Shown here: piece by piece, positions 27,113-36,171 of the stretch
Position numbering within the stretch: the first letter of the stretch is position 1
Layout: each line of letters starts with the position of its first letter
Assembly (NCBI RefSeq): GCF_018131225.1
Contig: NZ_JAFCMM010000001.1
Coordinates: 2,542,001-2,606,000 of the forward strand
Source: Bradyrhizobium sp. U87765 SZCCT0048
GTDB lineage: Bacteria > Pseudomonadota > Alphaproteobacteria > Rhizobiales > Xanthobacteraceae
Direction: 5' to 3'
DNA: 64,000 bases
The notes under the pieces: model-generated
The model's database searches: none
What the model was told of the DNA's origin: nothing
Seen by the model: only the letters and a program-made list of their open reading frames with translations
Translations under genes and position numbers: made by a program

Positions 27113-28309
27113 ATGGCCCACGATGAACCCCAGGCAACCGGCCCGACCAAGCTGGTGATCCGTAACATCGGCCTCCTGCTCAGCGGAGATCTCGACAAGC
27201 CGATCCTCGATGCCGACACCATCGTGGCCGAGAATGGCCGCATCAGTGCCGTCGGCCGGGCCAAGGATGTCGACACCGAAGGCGCCACAACCGTCATCGA
27301 TGCCAACGGCACCGCGGTGACGCCGGGTCTGATCGACAGCCATGTGCATCCCGTGGCCGGTGACTGGACGCCGCGCCAGAACCAGATCGGCTGGATCGAC
27401 AGCTTCCTCAACGGCGGCGTCACCACCATGATTTCCGCGGGCGAGGTCCACATGCCGGGCCGCCCGCGCGATGTCACCGGCGTCAAGGCGATGGCGATCT
27501 TCGCCCAGCGCGCGTTCGACGCCTTTCGCCCCGGCGGCGTCAAGGTGCACGCCGGCGCCCCGGTAATCGAGCCGGGCATGACCGAAGAGGATTTCAAGGA
27601 ACTCGCCGCCGCCGGCGTCAAGCTGCTCGGCGAGGTCGGCCTCGGCGGTGTCAAGGACGGCACCACCGCCAGGCAGATGGTGGCGTGGGCGCGCAAGTAC
27701 GGCATCCAGAGCACCATCCACACCGGCGGCCCGTCGATCCCCGGCTCCGGCCTGATCGGCGCCGACGTCGTTCTCGAAGCCGACACCGACGTCGTCGGCC
27801 ACATCAACGGCGGCCACACGGCGCTGCCCGACGGCGAGATCCGCTGCATCTGCGAGGGCTGCAAGCGCGGCCTCGAGCTCGTGCACAACGGCAACGAGCG
27901 CGCCGCGCTCTACACCCTGCGCGTCGCCAAGGAGATGGGCGATCTCCATCGCGTCATCCTCGGCACCGACGCGCCGGCCGGTTCCGGCGTGCAGCCGCTC
28001 GGCATCCTGCGCATGGTTTCGCTGCTGTCGTCGCTCGGCGACGTCGCCGCGGAAACCGCCTTCTGCTTCGCCACCGGCAACACCGCACGGATGCGCACGC
28101 TCGACTGCGGCCTGATCGAAGTCGGCCGCGCCGCTGATTTCGTCATCATGGACAAGGCCCAGCACTCCGCCGGCAAGAACCTTCTCGACAGCGTGCAGCT
28201 CGGCGACCTGCCCGGCATCGGCATGACCATCATCGACGGCATCGTGCGCACCCAGCGCAGCCGCAACACACCGCCGGCGACCAAGGTGCCGACGATCGTT
28301 CACGCCTGA
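27113..28309 (+). CDS. ena: Enamidase-like amidohydrolase
   Basis: A 398-residue amidohydrolase with a binuclear metal site: HxH at H77/H79, H203, H230 in VGHINGGHTALPDG and D286 in LGTDAPAGSG. The GHINGGHTA region and overall sequence resemble the Eubacterium barkeri enamidase, which opens the ring of 1,4,5,6-tetrahydro-6-oxonicotinate to give ammonia and 2-formylglutarate. The presence nearby of a 6-hydroxynicotinate-reductase-like gene and nicAB supports that role. A candidate nic operator lies upstream. Alternative: another cyclic amide hydrolase of the same subfamily. Confidence 0.75.
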   Translation: MAHDEPQATGPTKLVIRNIGLLLSGDLDKPILDADTIVAENGRISAVGRAKDVDTEGATTVIDANGTAVTPGLIDSHVHPVAGDWTPRQNQIGWIDSFLNGGVTTMISAGEVHMPGRPRDVTGVKAMAIFAQRAFDAFRPGGVKVHAGAPVIEPGMTEEDFKELAAAGVKLLGEVGLGGVKDGTTARQMVAWARKYGIQSTIHTGGPSIPGSGLIGADVVLEADTDVVGHINGGHTALPDGEIRCICEGCKRGLELVHNGNERAALYTLRVAKEMGDLHRVILGTDAPAGSGVQPLGILRMVSLLSSLGDVAAETAFCFATGNTARMRTLDCGLIEVGRAADFVIMDKAQHSAGKNLLDSVQLGDLPGIGMTIIDGIVRTQRSRNTPPATKVPTIVHA

Positions 28310-28326
28310 GACGATCCACATCCCGT

Positions 28327-28360
28327 GCGTTCCGGCCATCCACCCAGTCAGCCGGAACGC
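28327..28360. terminator. Hairpin between convergent ena and ABC genes
   Basis: GCGTTCCGGC pairs with GCCGGAACGC (10 base pairs, 14-base loop) between two convergent genes. There is no T-run, so factor-independent termination is uncertain. Confidence 0.5.
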
Positions 28361-28378
28361 GGACCGACCCCAGGACGA

Positions 28379-30142
28379 TCAGACCGAGACGGCCTCCACC
28401 GAGCGTGCATAGTCGGCCCACAGCGAGGCGTATTCCGGCGTCCGGGCGAGCAGTTGCTCATGGCGGCCGTCGCCAACCAATCGGCCTTGGTCCAGCACCA
28501 AAATGCGGTCGGCGCCGCGGGTAGCGGCAAGATGGTGCGACACCAGGATCAGCAACCGCTCGCGCCCCCAGGCGGCAAGCCGCTGTTCGAGCGCCACCGC
28601 CGCCTCGGCGTCGAGGAACGCAGTCGGCTCGTCGAGCAGGGCGAGCGCGGGATCCCGTACCACCGCCCGCGCGATCGCGAGACGCTGACGCTGGCCGCCC
28701 GACAGCGAGCGGCCACCCTCGTTGAGCTCGCTGTCCATCCCTTTCGGCAAGGCCTCGACAAACCCGGCTGCGCCGGCGAAGTGCAGCGCTTCGTGCAATC
28801 CGGCGTCATCATGACGCCTGCCCGATGCGGCGATGGCCTCGCGGATGGTGCCAGAGAACAGCATCGTCTCCTGATCGACTACACCGAAGCGGCCGCGCAA
28901 CCAGCGCGGATCGTAGTGGCGCAGGTCGTGACCGAAGACCTCGACGCGTCCGTCGTAGCCGCCGAGCAATCCCAGCAGAATCCGGACGAGGGTCGACTTG
29001 CCTGAGCCGTTGCGGCCGACCAGCGCCACCACGCCGCGCGCCGGCAACGCCACATTGATGTCGTCGAGCGCCGGACGGCTGGCGTCGGGATAGGTCAGCG
29101 ACACCCCGGACAGCACGATGCCGCCATTGCCGAACGCGCGGCGCGGCGGATCGATCATGGCGCGCTCGCGCGGCTCGGACACGAAGCTGCGGATCCGCTC
29201 AAGCGCGACCGCCGCCTCCTGATAGCTGCGATAGAGATCGCCCGCCGACAAAAGCGGTCCGGTGATGCGGCCAGCAAGCAGCTGCAGCGCCAGCAGCTCT
29301 CCGACGGTCAGATGCCCCTGGAACATGCGCCAGCAGCCCAGCCCGACGACAAGCAGCGTCAGACCGCGCGACACCACCTGGGAACGCAGTTGAAAGCCGC
29401 GGTTGAGGTCCATCAGCAGCGCCAGCTTGGCCAGCATGGCCCTGGTCATGACGTCCCAGCGGCGCATGCGGCCGCCTTCGAGCGCCTGCGCCTTGATGGT
29501 GGCGATGCCATTGACGCTTTCCGACAGCACGTTCTGGCGCGTGCCGATGCTGCCGTAAAACTCGTCGGCTGCCCGGTGCAGCGGGCCGAGTTGCGAGCGC
29601 ATCAGCATCAGCAGCCCTGGCACGATCGCGACGAAGACCAGGCCAATCAGTGGATCGTAGGCGATCATCAGCACCAGCGCGACGATCGCTCCGCCGGTGT
29701 CGAAGACGACATGCGGAACGCGATACAGCACGAAGTCGCGGATCTTGGTCGCCTGCTGAAAGTGGTTGAGGATGTCGCCGCTGCGGAAATCACCACCATC
29801 GATGCGGGCCCGCATCAGGTGCGCGAAGGTGCGCCGCGACAGCCGCTGATCGAGGAACACGACAAGGCCGGTCATCAGCTTCTGCCGCCACGACGACAGC
29901 GCCGCCTCGACCACGACCGACGCCCCCGCCAGCAGCCCGAGGCCGGCCAACGCCCACTCGGCATGGCCGGTGACGATGGCGTCGACCGCTTTCTGGGTGC
30001 TGACGGGAAACACCAGCGCCGCCGCGTAGATCACACAGGTCATCGCCAGGACGGCGGCCACCTGCCAGCGCCTTAGCATCAAGATACCGCCGACCCAGTG
30101 CCACCCGAACCGCGTTTCGTCAGTCGCCGGCCGCTGCGCCAT
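28379..30142 (-). CDS. ABC exporter, fused permease/ATPase (type I secretion-like)
   Basis: A 587-residue half-transporter: an ABC transmembrane domain of about six helices (residues 25-305) followed by an ATPase domain (about 345-570) with Walker A GRNGSGKST, signature LSGGQRQRLAIARAV and Walker B LALLDEPTAFLD. The membrane part resembles HlyB-type exporters (FPVSTQKAVDAIV at the first loop) but lacks the N-terminal C39-peptidase-like domain. Substrate unknown; no membrane-fusion protein or obvious substrate gene is adjacent. It lies between ena and the MarR gene, so a role in the nic region is possible but unsupported. Confidence 0.82.
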   Translation of the reverse strand: MAQRPATDETRFGWHWVGGILMLRRWQVAAVLAMTCVIYAAALVFPVSTQKAVDAIVTGHAEWALAGLGLLAGASVVVEAALSSWRQKLMTGLVVFLDQRLSRRTFAHLMRARIDGGDFRSGDILNHFQQATKIRDFVLYRVPHVVFDTGGAIVALVLMIAYDPLIGLVFVAIVPGLLMLMRSQLGPLHRAADEFYGSIGTRQNVLSESVNGIATIKAQALEGGRMRRWDVMTRAMLAKLALLMDLNRGFQLRSQVVSRGLTLLVVGLGCWRMFQGHLTVGELLALQLLAGRITGPLLSAGDLYRSYQEAAVALERIRSFVSEPRERAMIDPPRRAFGNGGIVLSGVSLTYPDASRPALDDINVALPARGVVALVGRNGSGKSTLVRILLGLLGGYDGRVEVFGHDLRHYDPRWLRGRFGVVDQETMLFSGTIREAIAASGRRHDDAGLHEALHFAGAAGFVEALPKGMDSELNEGGRSLSGGQRQRLAIARAVVRDPALALLDEPTAFLDAEAAVALEQRLAAWGRERLLILVSHHLAATRGADRILVLDQGRLVGDGRHEQLLARTPEYASLWADYARSVEAVSV

Positions 30143-30231
30143 ATCTGCCCCTCCCCTGAAGCGGGCGGTGCACTAAGCGTCCCGGTCCGGCGATATTGTG
30201 GCCGGCGCGAACGGCCAAGCAAATAAGGGGA

Positions 30232-30681
30232 TCAGCGCAACTGCGACAGCAGCGCCAGCAGCGTCTCGCGATCCCGCGGCGACAGCGGCCCAAGCGTCGT
30301 GTCGCTGATGGCGATCGCATTCGGCAGCGCCTTCTCCGCGGCAAGCTGTCCGGCCTTGGTCAGGCGGACAAGAAGCCGGCGGCCGTCATCCGGGTCGGCG
30401 CCGGTCTCGGTAAGTCCACGCGCGGTGAGACGGTCGATGACGCCCTTGATGGTGGCGACATCCATGGCGGTGAGGCGCCCCAGCTGGTTCTGCGAGATCG
30501 GCCCGACCTCGAGCAGCTTGACCAGCGCCGCCCACTGGGTTGGGGTCAGCCCACCGCCGATATGCTCAGCGAAGATCGTAGAGTGGCGCTGCGACACCTG
30601 GCGGAGAATGAAACCGATCTGCTCTTCCAGCACATAGGGCAGCGGCTTGCGCTGAGGTTTCGGCGACGCGGCCTTGTTCAT
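30232..30681 (-). CDS. nicR: MarR family regulator, NicR-like
   Basis: A 149-residue MarR regulator. The sequence EEQIGFILRQVSQRHSTIF, then LTPTQWAALVKL, QNQLGRLTAMDVATIKGVID and DPDDGRRLLVRLT follows the NicR/BpsR type, which represses nicotinate-degradation genes and responds to 6-hydroxynicotinate in Pseudomonas and Bordetella. It lies 91 bases downstream of livF on the same strand. Three identical-type palindromes upstream of ena/fpr, hnr and nicA are its likely targets. I see no such palindrome directly upstream of this gene, so self-regulation is not evident. The NicR assignment is from sequence memory plus context. Confidence 0.7.
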   Translation of the reverse strand: MNKAASPKPQRKPLPYVLEEQIGFILRQVSQRHSTIFAEHIGGGLTPTQWAALVKLLEVGPISQNQLGRLTAMDVATIKGVIDRLTARGLTETGADPDDGRRLLVRLTKAGQLAAEKALPNAIAISDTTLGPLSPRDRETLLALLSQLR

Positions 30682-30772
30682 GACGGCTCCCCCCGCAAAA
30701 CGGATCGCTGCCGGGCACAGCGACTATGGTATTTATAGCGCCGGCCCGCTCGTTCGCCAATCGACGCGGCCG

Positions 30773-31495
30773 TCAGACCGCGAGATAGGCATCGCGAATG
30801 TCGGGACGTGAATCGAGCTCGGCCATGGTGCCGCTGAAGCAGATCCGGCCGCGCTCGATGATGTAGGCGCGGTCCGAAATCAAGCGCGCAAAGTGCAGGT
30901 TCTGCTCCGACACCAGGATGCTGACGCCCTCCTGCTTCATGGTGAGAATCGCGCTCGCCATCTGCTCGACGATCTTGGGCGACAGCCCCTCCGACGGCTC
31001 ATCCAGCAGGATCAGCGAGGGATTGCCCATCAGCGTGCGGGCAATGGTCAGCATCTGCTGTTCGCCGCCGCTCATGCGCCCACCCGGACGGCCGCGCATC
31101 TCACCGAGATTGGGAAACAGAGAAAACAATTTCTCCTGCGTCCAGCGCGGTGCGTTGGGACGCGCCGGCTGGCGGCCGACCTCAAGATTTTCCTCGACGG
31201 TCAGGTCGGTGAAGATGCGGCGTTCCTCCGGAACATAACCAAGGCCGCCGCGCACGATGGCATGGGTCGGCTTGTCGGAGACGTCACGGCCCTCGAACAC
31301 GATCTGGCCGCGGCGCTGGTTGACGAGCCCGACGATCGAGCGAAATGTCGTCGACTTGCCTGCGCCATTGCGGCCGAGCAGCGCCACCACCTCGCCGCCG
31401 CTGACCTCGAGCCCGACATCGAACAGGATGTGCGCGGGACCGTAGAAGCTGTTGAGCCCGGAAACCTGAAGTTTTGCGCCCTGAGCGGTCGTCAT
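30773..31495 (-). CDS. livF: Branched-chain-type ABC importer ATPase LivF
   Basis: A 240-residue ATPase with Walker A GRNGAGKST (41-49), signature MSGGEQQML and Walker B LILLDEPSEGLSP, the LivF form. It is one of two ATPases powering the importer encoded with it. The start overlaps the livG stop by 4 bases (ATGA). As part of the hnr-headed operon the importer probably carries a substrate of that pathway rather than leucine. Confidence 0.9.
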   Translation of the reverse strand: MTTAQGAKLQVSGLNSFYGPAHILFDVGLEVSGGEVVALLGRNGAGKSTTFRSIVGLVNQRRGQIVFEGRDVSDKPTHAIVRGGLGYVPEERRIFTDLTVEENLEVGRQPARPNAPRWTQEKLFSLFPNLGEMRGRPGGRMSGGEQQMLTIARTLMGNPSLILLDEPSEGLSPKIVEQMASAILTMKQEGVSILVSEQNLHFARLISDRAYIIERGRICFSGTMAELDSRPDIRDAYLAV

Positions 31496-32271
31496 GCCGG
31501 AACTCCTGCGTGGCCGGCTTCGTACAGCAGCCCTTCGCCGAGATAGATCGCGCGCACCTGCGGATCGTTGCGCACCGCTTCGGGCGAGCCCTCCGCGATC
31601 AGCGTGCCGCGGTTGAGCACCAGCACGCGGTCGGAATGCTCGAACACCACGTCCATGTCATGTTCGGTGAACAGCACGCCGATCTGCTTCTCGCGCGCGA
31701 TGCGCGCGGTCAGCCGCATCAGTTCGACCCGCTCCTTGGGCGCCATGCCCGCGGTCGGCTCGTCCATCAGCAGGATTTTCGGGGAATTGGCGAGCGCGAT
31801 CGCCAGCTCCAGACGCTTGAGATCACCATAGGCCAGCTCGCCGCAGGGGCGATCGCCATAGGCGCCCATGCCGACAAGGTCGAGCAAGGCGTCGGCATCG
31901 GCGCGCGCGAACTTCGGCATCGACAGCCACATGTTGAACAGCTTCGAGGCATGGGACGACAACGCCACCTGAACGTTCTCCCGCACCGTCATGGTCGGGA
32001 ACGTCGCGGTGATCTGGAAGGTCCGCCCGACCCCGAGCCGCCATACCGCGCGCGGCGCACGGCCCGTCGTCTCCTGGCCAAGCAGCGTGATGCGCCCGGC
32101 ATCCGGCGGGATCTGGCCGTTGAGCATGTTGAAACAGGTGGTCTTGCCGGCACCGTTCGGACCGATCAGGGCAAGGATCTCGCCCGCGGCGACTTCGAAA
32201 GAAACACCGCGGACCGCATGCACGCCGCCATAGGACTTGGTCAGGCCTTCGACCGTGAGGATGGTGGTCAT
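31492..32271 (-). CDS. livG: Branched-chain-type ABC importer ATPase LivG
   Basis: A 259-residue ATPase with Walker [10 protein letters not shown] (37-45) and the LivG-type variant signature LAYGDLKRLELA in place of LSGGQ, Walker B ILLMDEPTAGM. The C-terminal GEGLLYEAGH is longer than the minimal family form. It overlaps livHM by 4 bases at its start and livF by 4 bases at its end, so all three are translationally coupled. Confidence 0.9.
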   Translation of the reverse strand: MTTILTVEGLTKSYGGVHAVRGVSFEVAAGEILALIGPNGAGKTTCFNMLNGQIPPDAGRITLLGQETTGRAPRAVWRLGVGRTFQITATFPTMTVRENVQVALSSHASKLFNMWLSMPKFARADADALLDLVGMGAYGDRPCGELAYGDLKRLELAIALANSPKILLMDEPTAGMAPKERVELMRLTARIAREKQIGVLFTEHDMDVVFEHSDRVLVLNRGTLIAEGSPEAVRNDPQVRAIYLGEGLLYEAGHAGVPA

Positions 32272-34163
32272 TCGGCGCTCCCCAGCTTCGGTGCGGCGCT
32301 GAGCGCCGACGGCTTGCCAAGGGTGCGAGACCGCCAGCGGTCGCGCACGCTCTCCATGATGCCGACGATACCCTTGGGGAAGGCCACCACCAGCAGCACG
32401 ATGACGCCGCCGAGCACAAGCTTGGACTGGTCGCTTTGACTCACCAGCCAGATGTTGAGCGCTTTGAACACCACGGCGCCCACGACCGCGCCGGAGATCG
32501 TCTCGACGCCGCCGAGCAGCACCATCACCAGCGCGTCGACCGACAGCGAGATACCGAGGCTGTCGGGGAACACGCTGCCCTTGAGATAGGCGAACAGCGC
32601 GCCACCGATCGCAGCGGTCGTGCCCGCGATGACAAAGGCGAGCCACTGGATACGCTTGCCGTCGATGCCGATCGACTCGCTGCGCAGCATCGAATCGCGC
32701 GTCGCACGCAGCGCGTAACCGAAGGGCGAGAACACCAGAACCCGCAGGCCGACGACGACACAGGTCGCGATCGCCAGCGACAGCCAGTAGAACCGCGCGG
32801 GCGTCGCGACCCAGGCCGCGGGCCAGACGCCCAGCAAACCGTTATCGCCACCGGTGACCCCGACCCATTGGAACGCGATCGACCACACGATCTGCGCGAA
32901 GGCGAGAGTCAGCATGGCGAAATACACGCCTGAGAGCTGCACGGCAAAGAAGCCGAAGATCACCGCCCCCGCGAGCCCGAGCAACGGCCCGAGCATGAGG
33001 CAGGCGATCATCGGCAGTCCCGCGAGTTTGGCAAGAAACGCAACACCATAGGAGCCGAGGCCGAAATATGCGGCGTGACCGAACGAGGCCAGACCGCCGA
33101 CCGACATCAGGAAGTGCAGGCTGGCAGCGAAGATGATGTAGATGACGATCTCTGCCCCCACCGTCAGCGAATAGGTGCCGCCGACCAGCGGCAGCGCCGC
33201 AGCGGCGATCAGCACCGCGAGCGATGCCAGCCGCTCGTGGGTGGTGAGCGGCTGCCATGGCCGCACGGCGAGGCCCGGCGTGCGCCGCGCCGGCGCCTCC
33301 GGCTTGCCGAACAGGCCCCACGGCCGCACGATCAGCACCGCGGCCATCACCAGGAAGACGAGAATGATGGAGATCTTCGGGAAGATCAGGATGCCGAACG
33401 CATTCAGCTCGGACACCAGCACCGCGGCGACGAACGCGCCGGTGATGCTGCCGAGGCCGCCGATCACCACCACCACGAATACGTCGACGATGATGCGCAG
33501 GTCCATGGTGTGGTTGACGGCATCGCGCGACAGCTGCAGCGCGCCGCCGAGCGCGGCGAGAAAGACGCCGACCGCGAACACGCTGGTGAACAACCATTTC
33601 TGGTTGACGCCGAGCGCTGCGACCATGTCGCGATCCTGCGTCGCGGCGCGCACCAGCACGCCCCAGCGGGTGCGGTGGAACAGCAGCCACAGCGCGCCGA
33701 GCACCACCGGGCCGATCACCATCAGGAAGACGTCGTAGGACGGCAGTGCCTGGCCGAATACGTCGATGGCGCCCTTGAGGCCGGGCGCACGGCGGCCGAG
33801 AAGATCGTCCGGCCCCCAGATCATGACCACGAGATCCTCGACCATCAGCGTCAGGCCGAAGGTCGCGAGCAACTGAAAAAGCTCCGGCGACTTGTAGATC
33901 CGGCGCAGCAGCAAGACCTCGACGACGACGCCGACCGCGGCGATGATCAGCGCCGCCAGCACGATGCCGCCCCAGAAGCCGACAGCCCCCGACAGCCGTT
34001 CGGTCAGCGTAAACGCGACGTAGGCGCCGAGCATATAGAACGCGCCGTGCGCGAAGTTGACGATGCGCGTCACGCCGAAAATGATCGACAGGCCGGAGGC
34101 GACGAGAAACAGCGATGCCGCGCTCGCAAGGCCTGTCAGGAACTGGACGACATAAAAGCTCAT
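32268..34163 (-). CDS. Fused LivH-LivM permease
   Basis: A 631-residue membrane protein that joins two permeases usually encoded separately. Residues 1 to about 287 are LivH-like (IFGVTRIVNFAHGAFYMLGAY, then IGGLGSITGAFVAAVLV). After a short linker (about 288-318, rich in Pro, Arg, Ala) the rest is LivM-like (MSVGGLASFGHAAYFGLGSYG, LLGGVETISGAVVGA). About 16 membrane helices are expected. The fusion fixes a 1:1 permease pair. It overlaps livG by 4 bases and follows livK after a 93-base gap holding a strong hairpin. Confidence 0.88.
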   Translation of the reverse strand: MSFYVVQFLTGLASAASLFLVASGLSIIFGVTRIVNFAHGAFYMLGAYVAFTLTERLSGAVGFWGGIVLAALIIAAVGVVVEVLLLRRIYKSPELFQLLATFGLTLMVEDLVVMIWGPDDLLGRRAPGLKGAIDVFGQALPSYDVFLMVIGPVVLGALWLLFHRTRWGVLVRAATQDRDMVAALGVNQKWLFTSVFAVGVFLAALGGALQLSRDAVNHTMDLRIIVDVFVVVVIGGLGSITGAFVAAVLVSELNAFGILIFPKISIILVFLVMAAVLIVRPWGLFGKPEAPARRTPGLAVRPWQPLTTHERLASLAVLIAAAALPLVGGTYSLTVGAEIVIYIIFAASLHFLMSVGGLASFGHAAYFGLGSYGVAFLAKLAGLPMIACLMLGPLLGLAGAVIFGFFAVQLSGVYFAMLTLAFAQIVWSIAFQWVGVTGGDNGLLGVWPAAWVATPARFYWLSLAIATCVVVGLRVLVFSPFGYALRATRDSMLRSESIGIDGKRIQWLAFVIAGTTAAIGGALFAYLKGSVFPDSLGISLSVDALVMVLLGGVETISGAVVGAVVFKALNIWLVSQSDQSKLVLGGVIVLLVVAFPKGIVGIMESVRDRWRSRTLGKPSALSAAPKLGSAE

Positions 34164-34217
34164 CTCACATCCGCGTCGAATGGTCGTGAATCGCCCGAGG
34201 CGGGAGTGCCTGGGGAC

Positions 34218-34243
34218 GATCGCGGCGGCAGGCCGCCGCGATC
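34218..34243 (-). terminator. Strong hairpin between livK and livHM
   Basis: GATCGCGGCGGC and GCCGCCGCGATC form a perfect 12-base-pair stem right after the livK stop and before livHM on the same strand. Without a T-run it may be a partial terminator or mRNA-stabilising element, which would give more binding protein than permease, a common pattern. Confidence 0.6.
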
Positions 34244-34256
34244 CCTGTCTTCAGCG

Positions 34257-35489
34257 TCAGTCCTTCGGGCGCACCTTGGCGACCTCTTCAAGGCTCGGCA
34301 GGAAGTCGGCGCCGTCGCGGTAGACCGAACCGACCATCACGCCCTTGCCGTCCTTGACCGAGGTCTTGCCGACATAGGCGCCGAGGGTCGATTGATGGTC
34401 TTCCTTGCGGTAGGTGATCTCGCCGAACGGCGATGCCAGCTTGATGCCTTCGGCCGCGGCAATCAGTTTGTCCGCGTCGGAGGAGTCCGCCTTGGCGAGG
34501 ATCGCCGCCGCAGACTTGATCAGCTCATAGCCAACCACAGAGCCGAGGCGCGGATAGTCGTTGTACTTGGCCTGGTAGGCCTTGAGGAACGCGGCATGCT
34601 CCGGCGTCTTGATGTCGTACCAGGGATAGCCGGTGACGATCCAGCCTTCCGGCGTCTCGTCCTTGAGCGGATCGAGGTACTCGGGCTCGCCGGTCAGGAA
34701 GCTGACCACCGCGCGATCCTTGAACAGGCCGCGGGTGTTGCCTTCGCGCACGAACTTGACGAGGTCCGGACCGAAGGTGACGTTGAGGATGGCTTCCGGC
34801 TTGTCGGCGGCGAGCGCCTGCACCACCGGGCCGGCGTCGATCTTGCCCTGGGGCGGCCACTGCTCGCTGACCCACTGGATGTCCGGGCGCTTCTTCGACA
34901 GCAGCGCCTTGAACACCGCGACCGCAGACTGCCCGTACTCGTAATTCGGCGCGACGGTGGCCCAGCGCTTGGCCGGCAGCTTCGCTGCCTCGTCCGCCAG
35001 CATCGCCGCCTGCATGTAGTTCGACGGCCGGAGACGGAACGTATAGCGGTTGCCGCTCGCCATGGTGACGGCGTCGGTCAACGGCTCGCCGGCGAGGAAG
35101 AATACCTTCTTCTGCTTGGCGAAGTCGCTGACGGCAAGACCGATGTTGGAGAAGAACGTGCCGGAGATCATGGCGACGCCTTCGCTGGCGACCAGCTCGT
35201 TGGCCGCCGTCACGGCGTCGGCCGGCTTGCCATTATCATCCTTGGAGATGACGACCAGCTTCTTGCCCTTGATGCCGCCGGCGGCATTGATCTCCTCGAC
35301 CGCGAGCTGCCAGCCCTTGCGGTAGGGATCGGTGAAGGACGGCAGCGCGGAGTAGCTGTTGATTTCGCCGATCTTGATCTCGCCATCCGCGCGCGCTGCG
35401 GTGGAGAGGCCCGATAGCGCCAGACCGAGCGCTGCGGCCGCGAGCCCCATGACCGGCCCCGCAGCGAAGAGACGTGTGCGTCGTTGCAT
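34257..35489 (-). CDS. ABC importer substrate-binding protein (type 1 periplasmic fold)
   Basis: A 410-residue periplasmic-binding protein of the LivK/amino-acid-amide family. Signal peptide about residues 1-34 (MQRRTRLFAAG...TAARADG), then IKIGEINSYSALPSFTDPYRKGWQLAVEEINAAGGIKGKKL. A GGAGG ribosome site fixes the ATG at 35489. It should bind the importer's substrate in the periplasm. Encoded downstream of hnr and two DUF1185 genes, it is a candidate binder of nicotinate or a related heterocycle; this is inference, since relatives bind branched amino acids, amides and aromatic acids. Confidence 0.88.
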   Translation of the reverse strand: MQRRTRLFAAGPVMGLAAAALGLALSGLSTAARADGEIKIGEINSYSALPSFTDPYRKGWQLAVEEINAAGGIKGKKLVVISKDDNGKPADAVTAANELVASEGVAMISGTFFSNIGLAVSDFAKQKKVFFLAGEPLTDAVTMASGNRYTFRLRPSNYMQAAMLADEAAKLPAKRWATVAPNYEYGQSAVAVFKALLSKKRPDIQWVSEQWPPQGKIDAGPVVQALAADKPEAILNVTFGPDLVKFVREGNTRGLFKDRAVVSFLTGEPEYLDPLKDETPEGWIVTGYPWYDIKTPEHAAFLKAYQAKYNDYPRLGSVVGYELIKSAAAILAKADSSDADKLIAAAEGIKLASPFGEITYRKEDHQSTLGAYVGKTSVKDGKGVMVGSVYRDGADFLPSLEEVAKVRPKD

Positions 35490-35586
35490 GTAGTCCTCCA
35501 GTGTTTGCGAAGGCTCGACCGGCCCTCGTTCGATTGTGATCGTCCCTTTTTCGTCCGGCGCTGTCATCCGTTTCTTTCAGCTGAGA

Positions 35587-36171
35587 TCAGCGCAGGCCGT
35601 CGTCTCCCTTGACCTCTGCAACTGTCAGGCCACCGACACGCGGCAAAGGCCGGCCGCTGTCGGTCACCGCGACCGCGACCATGATCTCGTTGGCACGCGG
35701 TGCGTCGTTGATCTGGACCTCCATGCCGTCGAAGTGGCTGCGCACGAAGGCCGCGTCCTTGTGGCCGAGCGGAATGTCCAGCACGGCGCCGAGACCACCG
35801 CGCTTTTTCGACGACGGGATCAGCGCTGCGCCCTTGCCGAGGACCTTGCGCACCGGTGCGCCCATCTTCGGGTGCAGCAGCGCGGCGGCATGTTCGAGCT
35901 CGCCGTTCTCGCCGACCGCAGCGGCCTTGCCATAGCTCTGTGCCCGCGGCCCCTCGATGCCGAGCGCCGCGACCGCCCTCTCCGCGAGCAGGCCGCCCAG
36001 TTCCTCGCCAATCTCGATCAGCGGCGACAGATCCTCGACATAACGCCCGGCGAACGGGTTCTCGATCACCGCGATCGCCGCGGCACGACGGGTCGGCGGA
36101 TTGACGTCGCGGCCGCCTTCCTGGCGGGTTTCCTCGACGACGGTGACGATCTTGCGAATGACGGCCTTCAT
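35587..36171 (-). CDS. DUF1185 (AA_synth) family protein, second copy
   Basis: A 194-residue protein of PF06684, named amino acid synthesis but without a firm biochemical role. Characteristic stretches are NPFAGRYVEDLSPLIEIGEELG, QSYGKAAAVGENGELEHAAALLHP and DIPLGHKDAAFVRSHFDGMEV. It is paralogous to the gene just upstream (same length, shared motifs) and overlaps its stop by 4 bases (ATGA). It sits between hnr/UPF0280 and the importer genes, so it probably works in the same pathway. Confidence 0.85.
   Translation of the reverse strand: MKAVIRKIVTVVEETRQEGGRDVNPPTRRAAAIAVIENPFAGRYVEDLSPLIEIGEELGGLLAERAVAALGIEGPRAQSYGKAAAVGENGELEHAAALLHPKMGAPVRKVLGKGAALIPSSKKRGGLGAVLDIPLGHKDAAFVRSHFDGMEVQINDAPRANEIMVAVAVTDSGRPLPRVGGLTVAEVKGDDGLR

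Noticed and set aside
28379..30142. ABC exporter as a type I secretion system for a bacteriocin
   Set aside because: No peptidase domain, membrane-fusion protein or substrate gene is nearby.
33075..35417. A 780-codon open frame on the plus strand across the liv genes
   Set aside because: It is antisense to well-conserved LivHM and binding-protein genes. High G+C leaves long open antisense frames; the product is rich in Arg, His, Asp and Gln with no domain.
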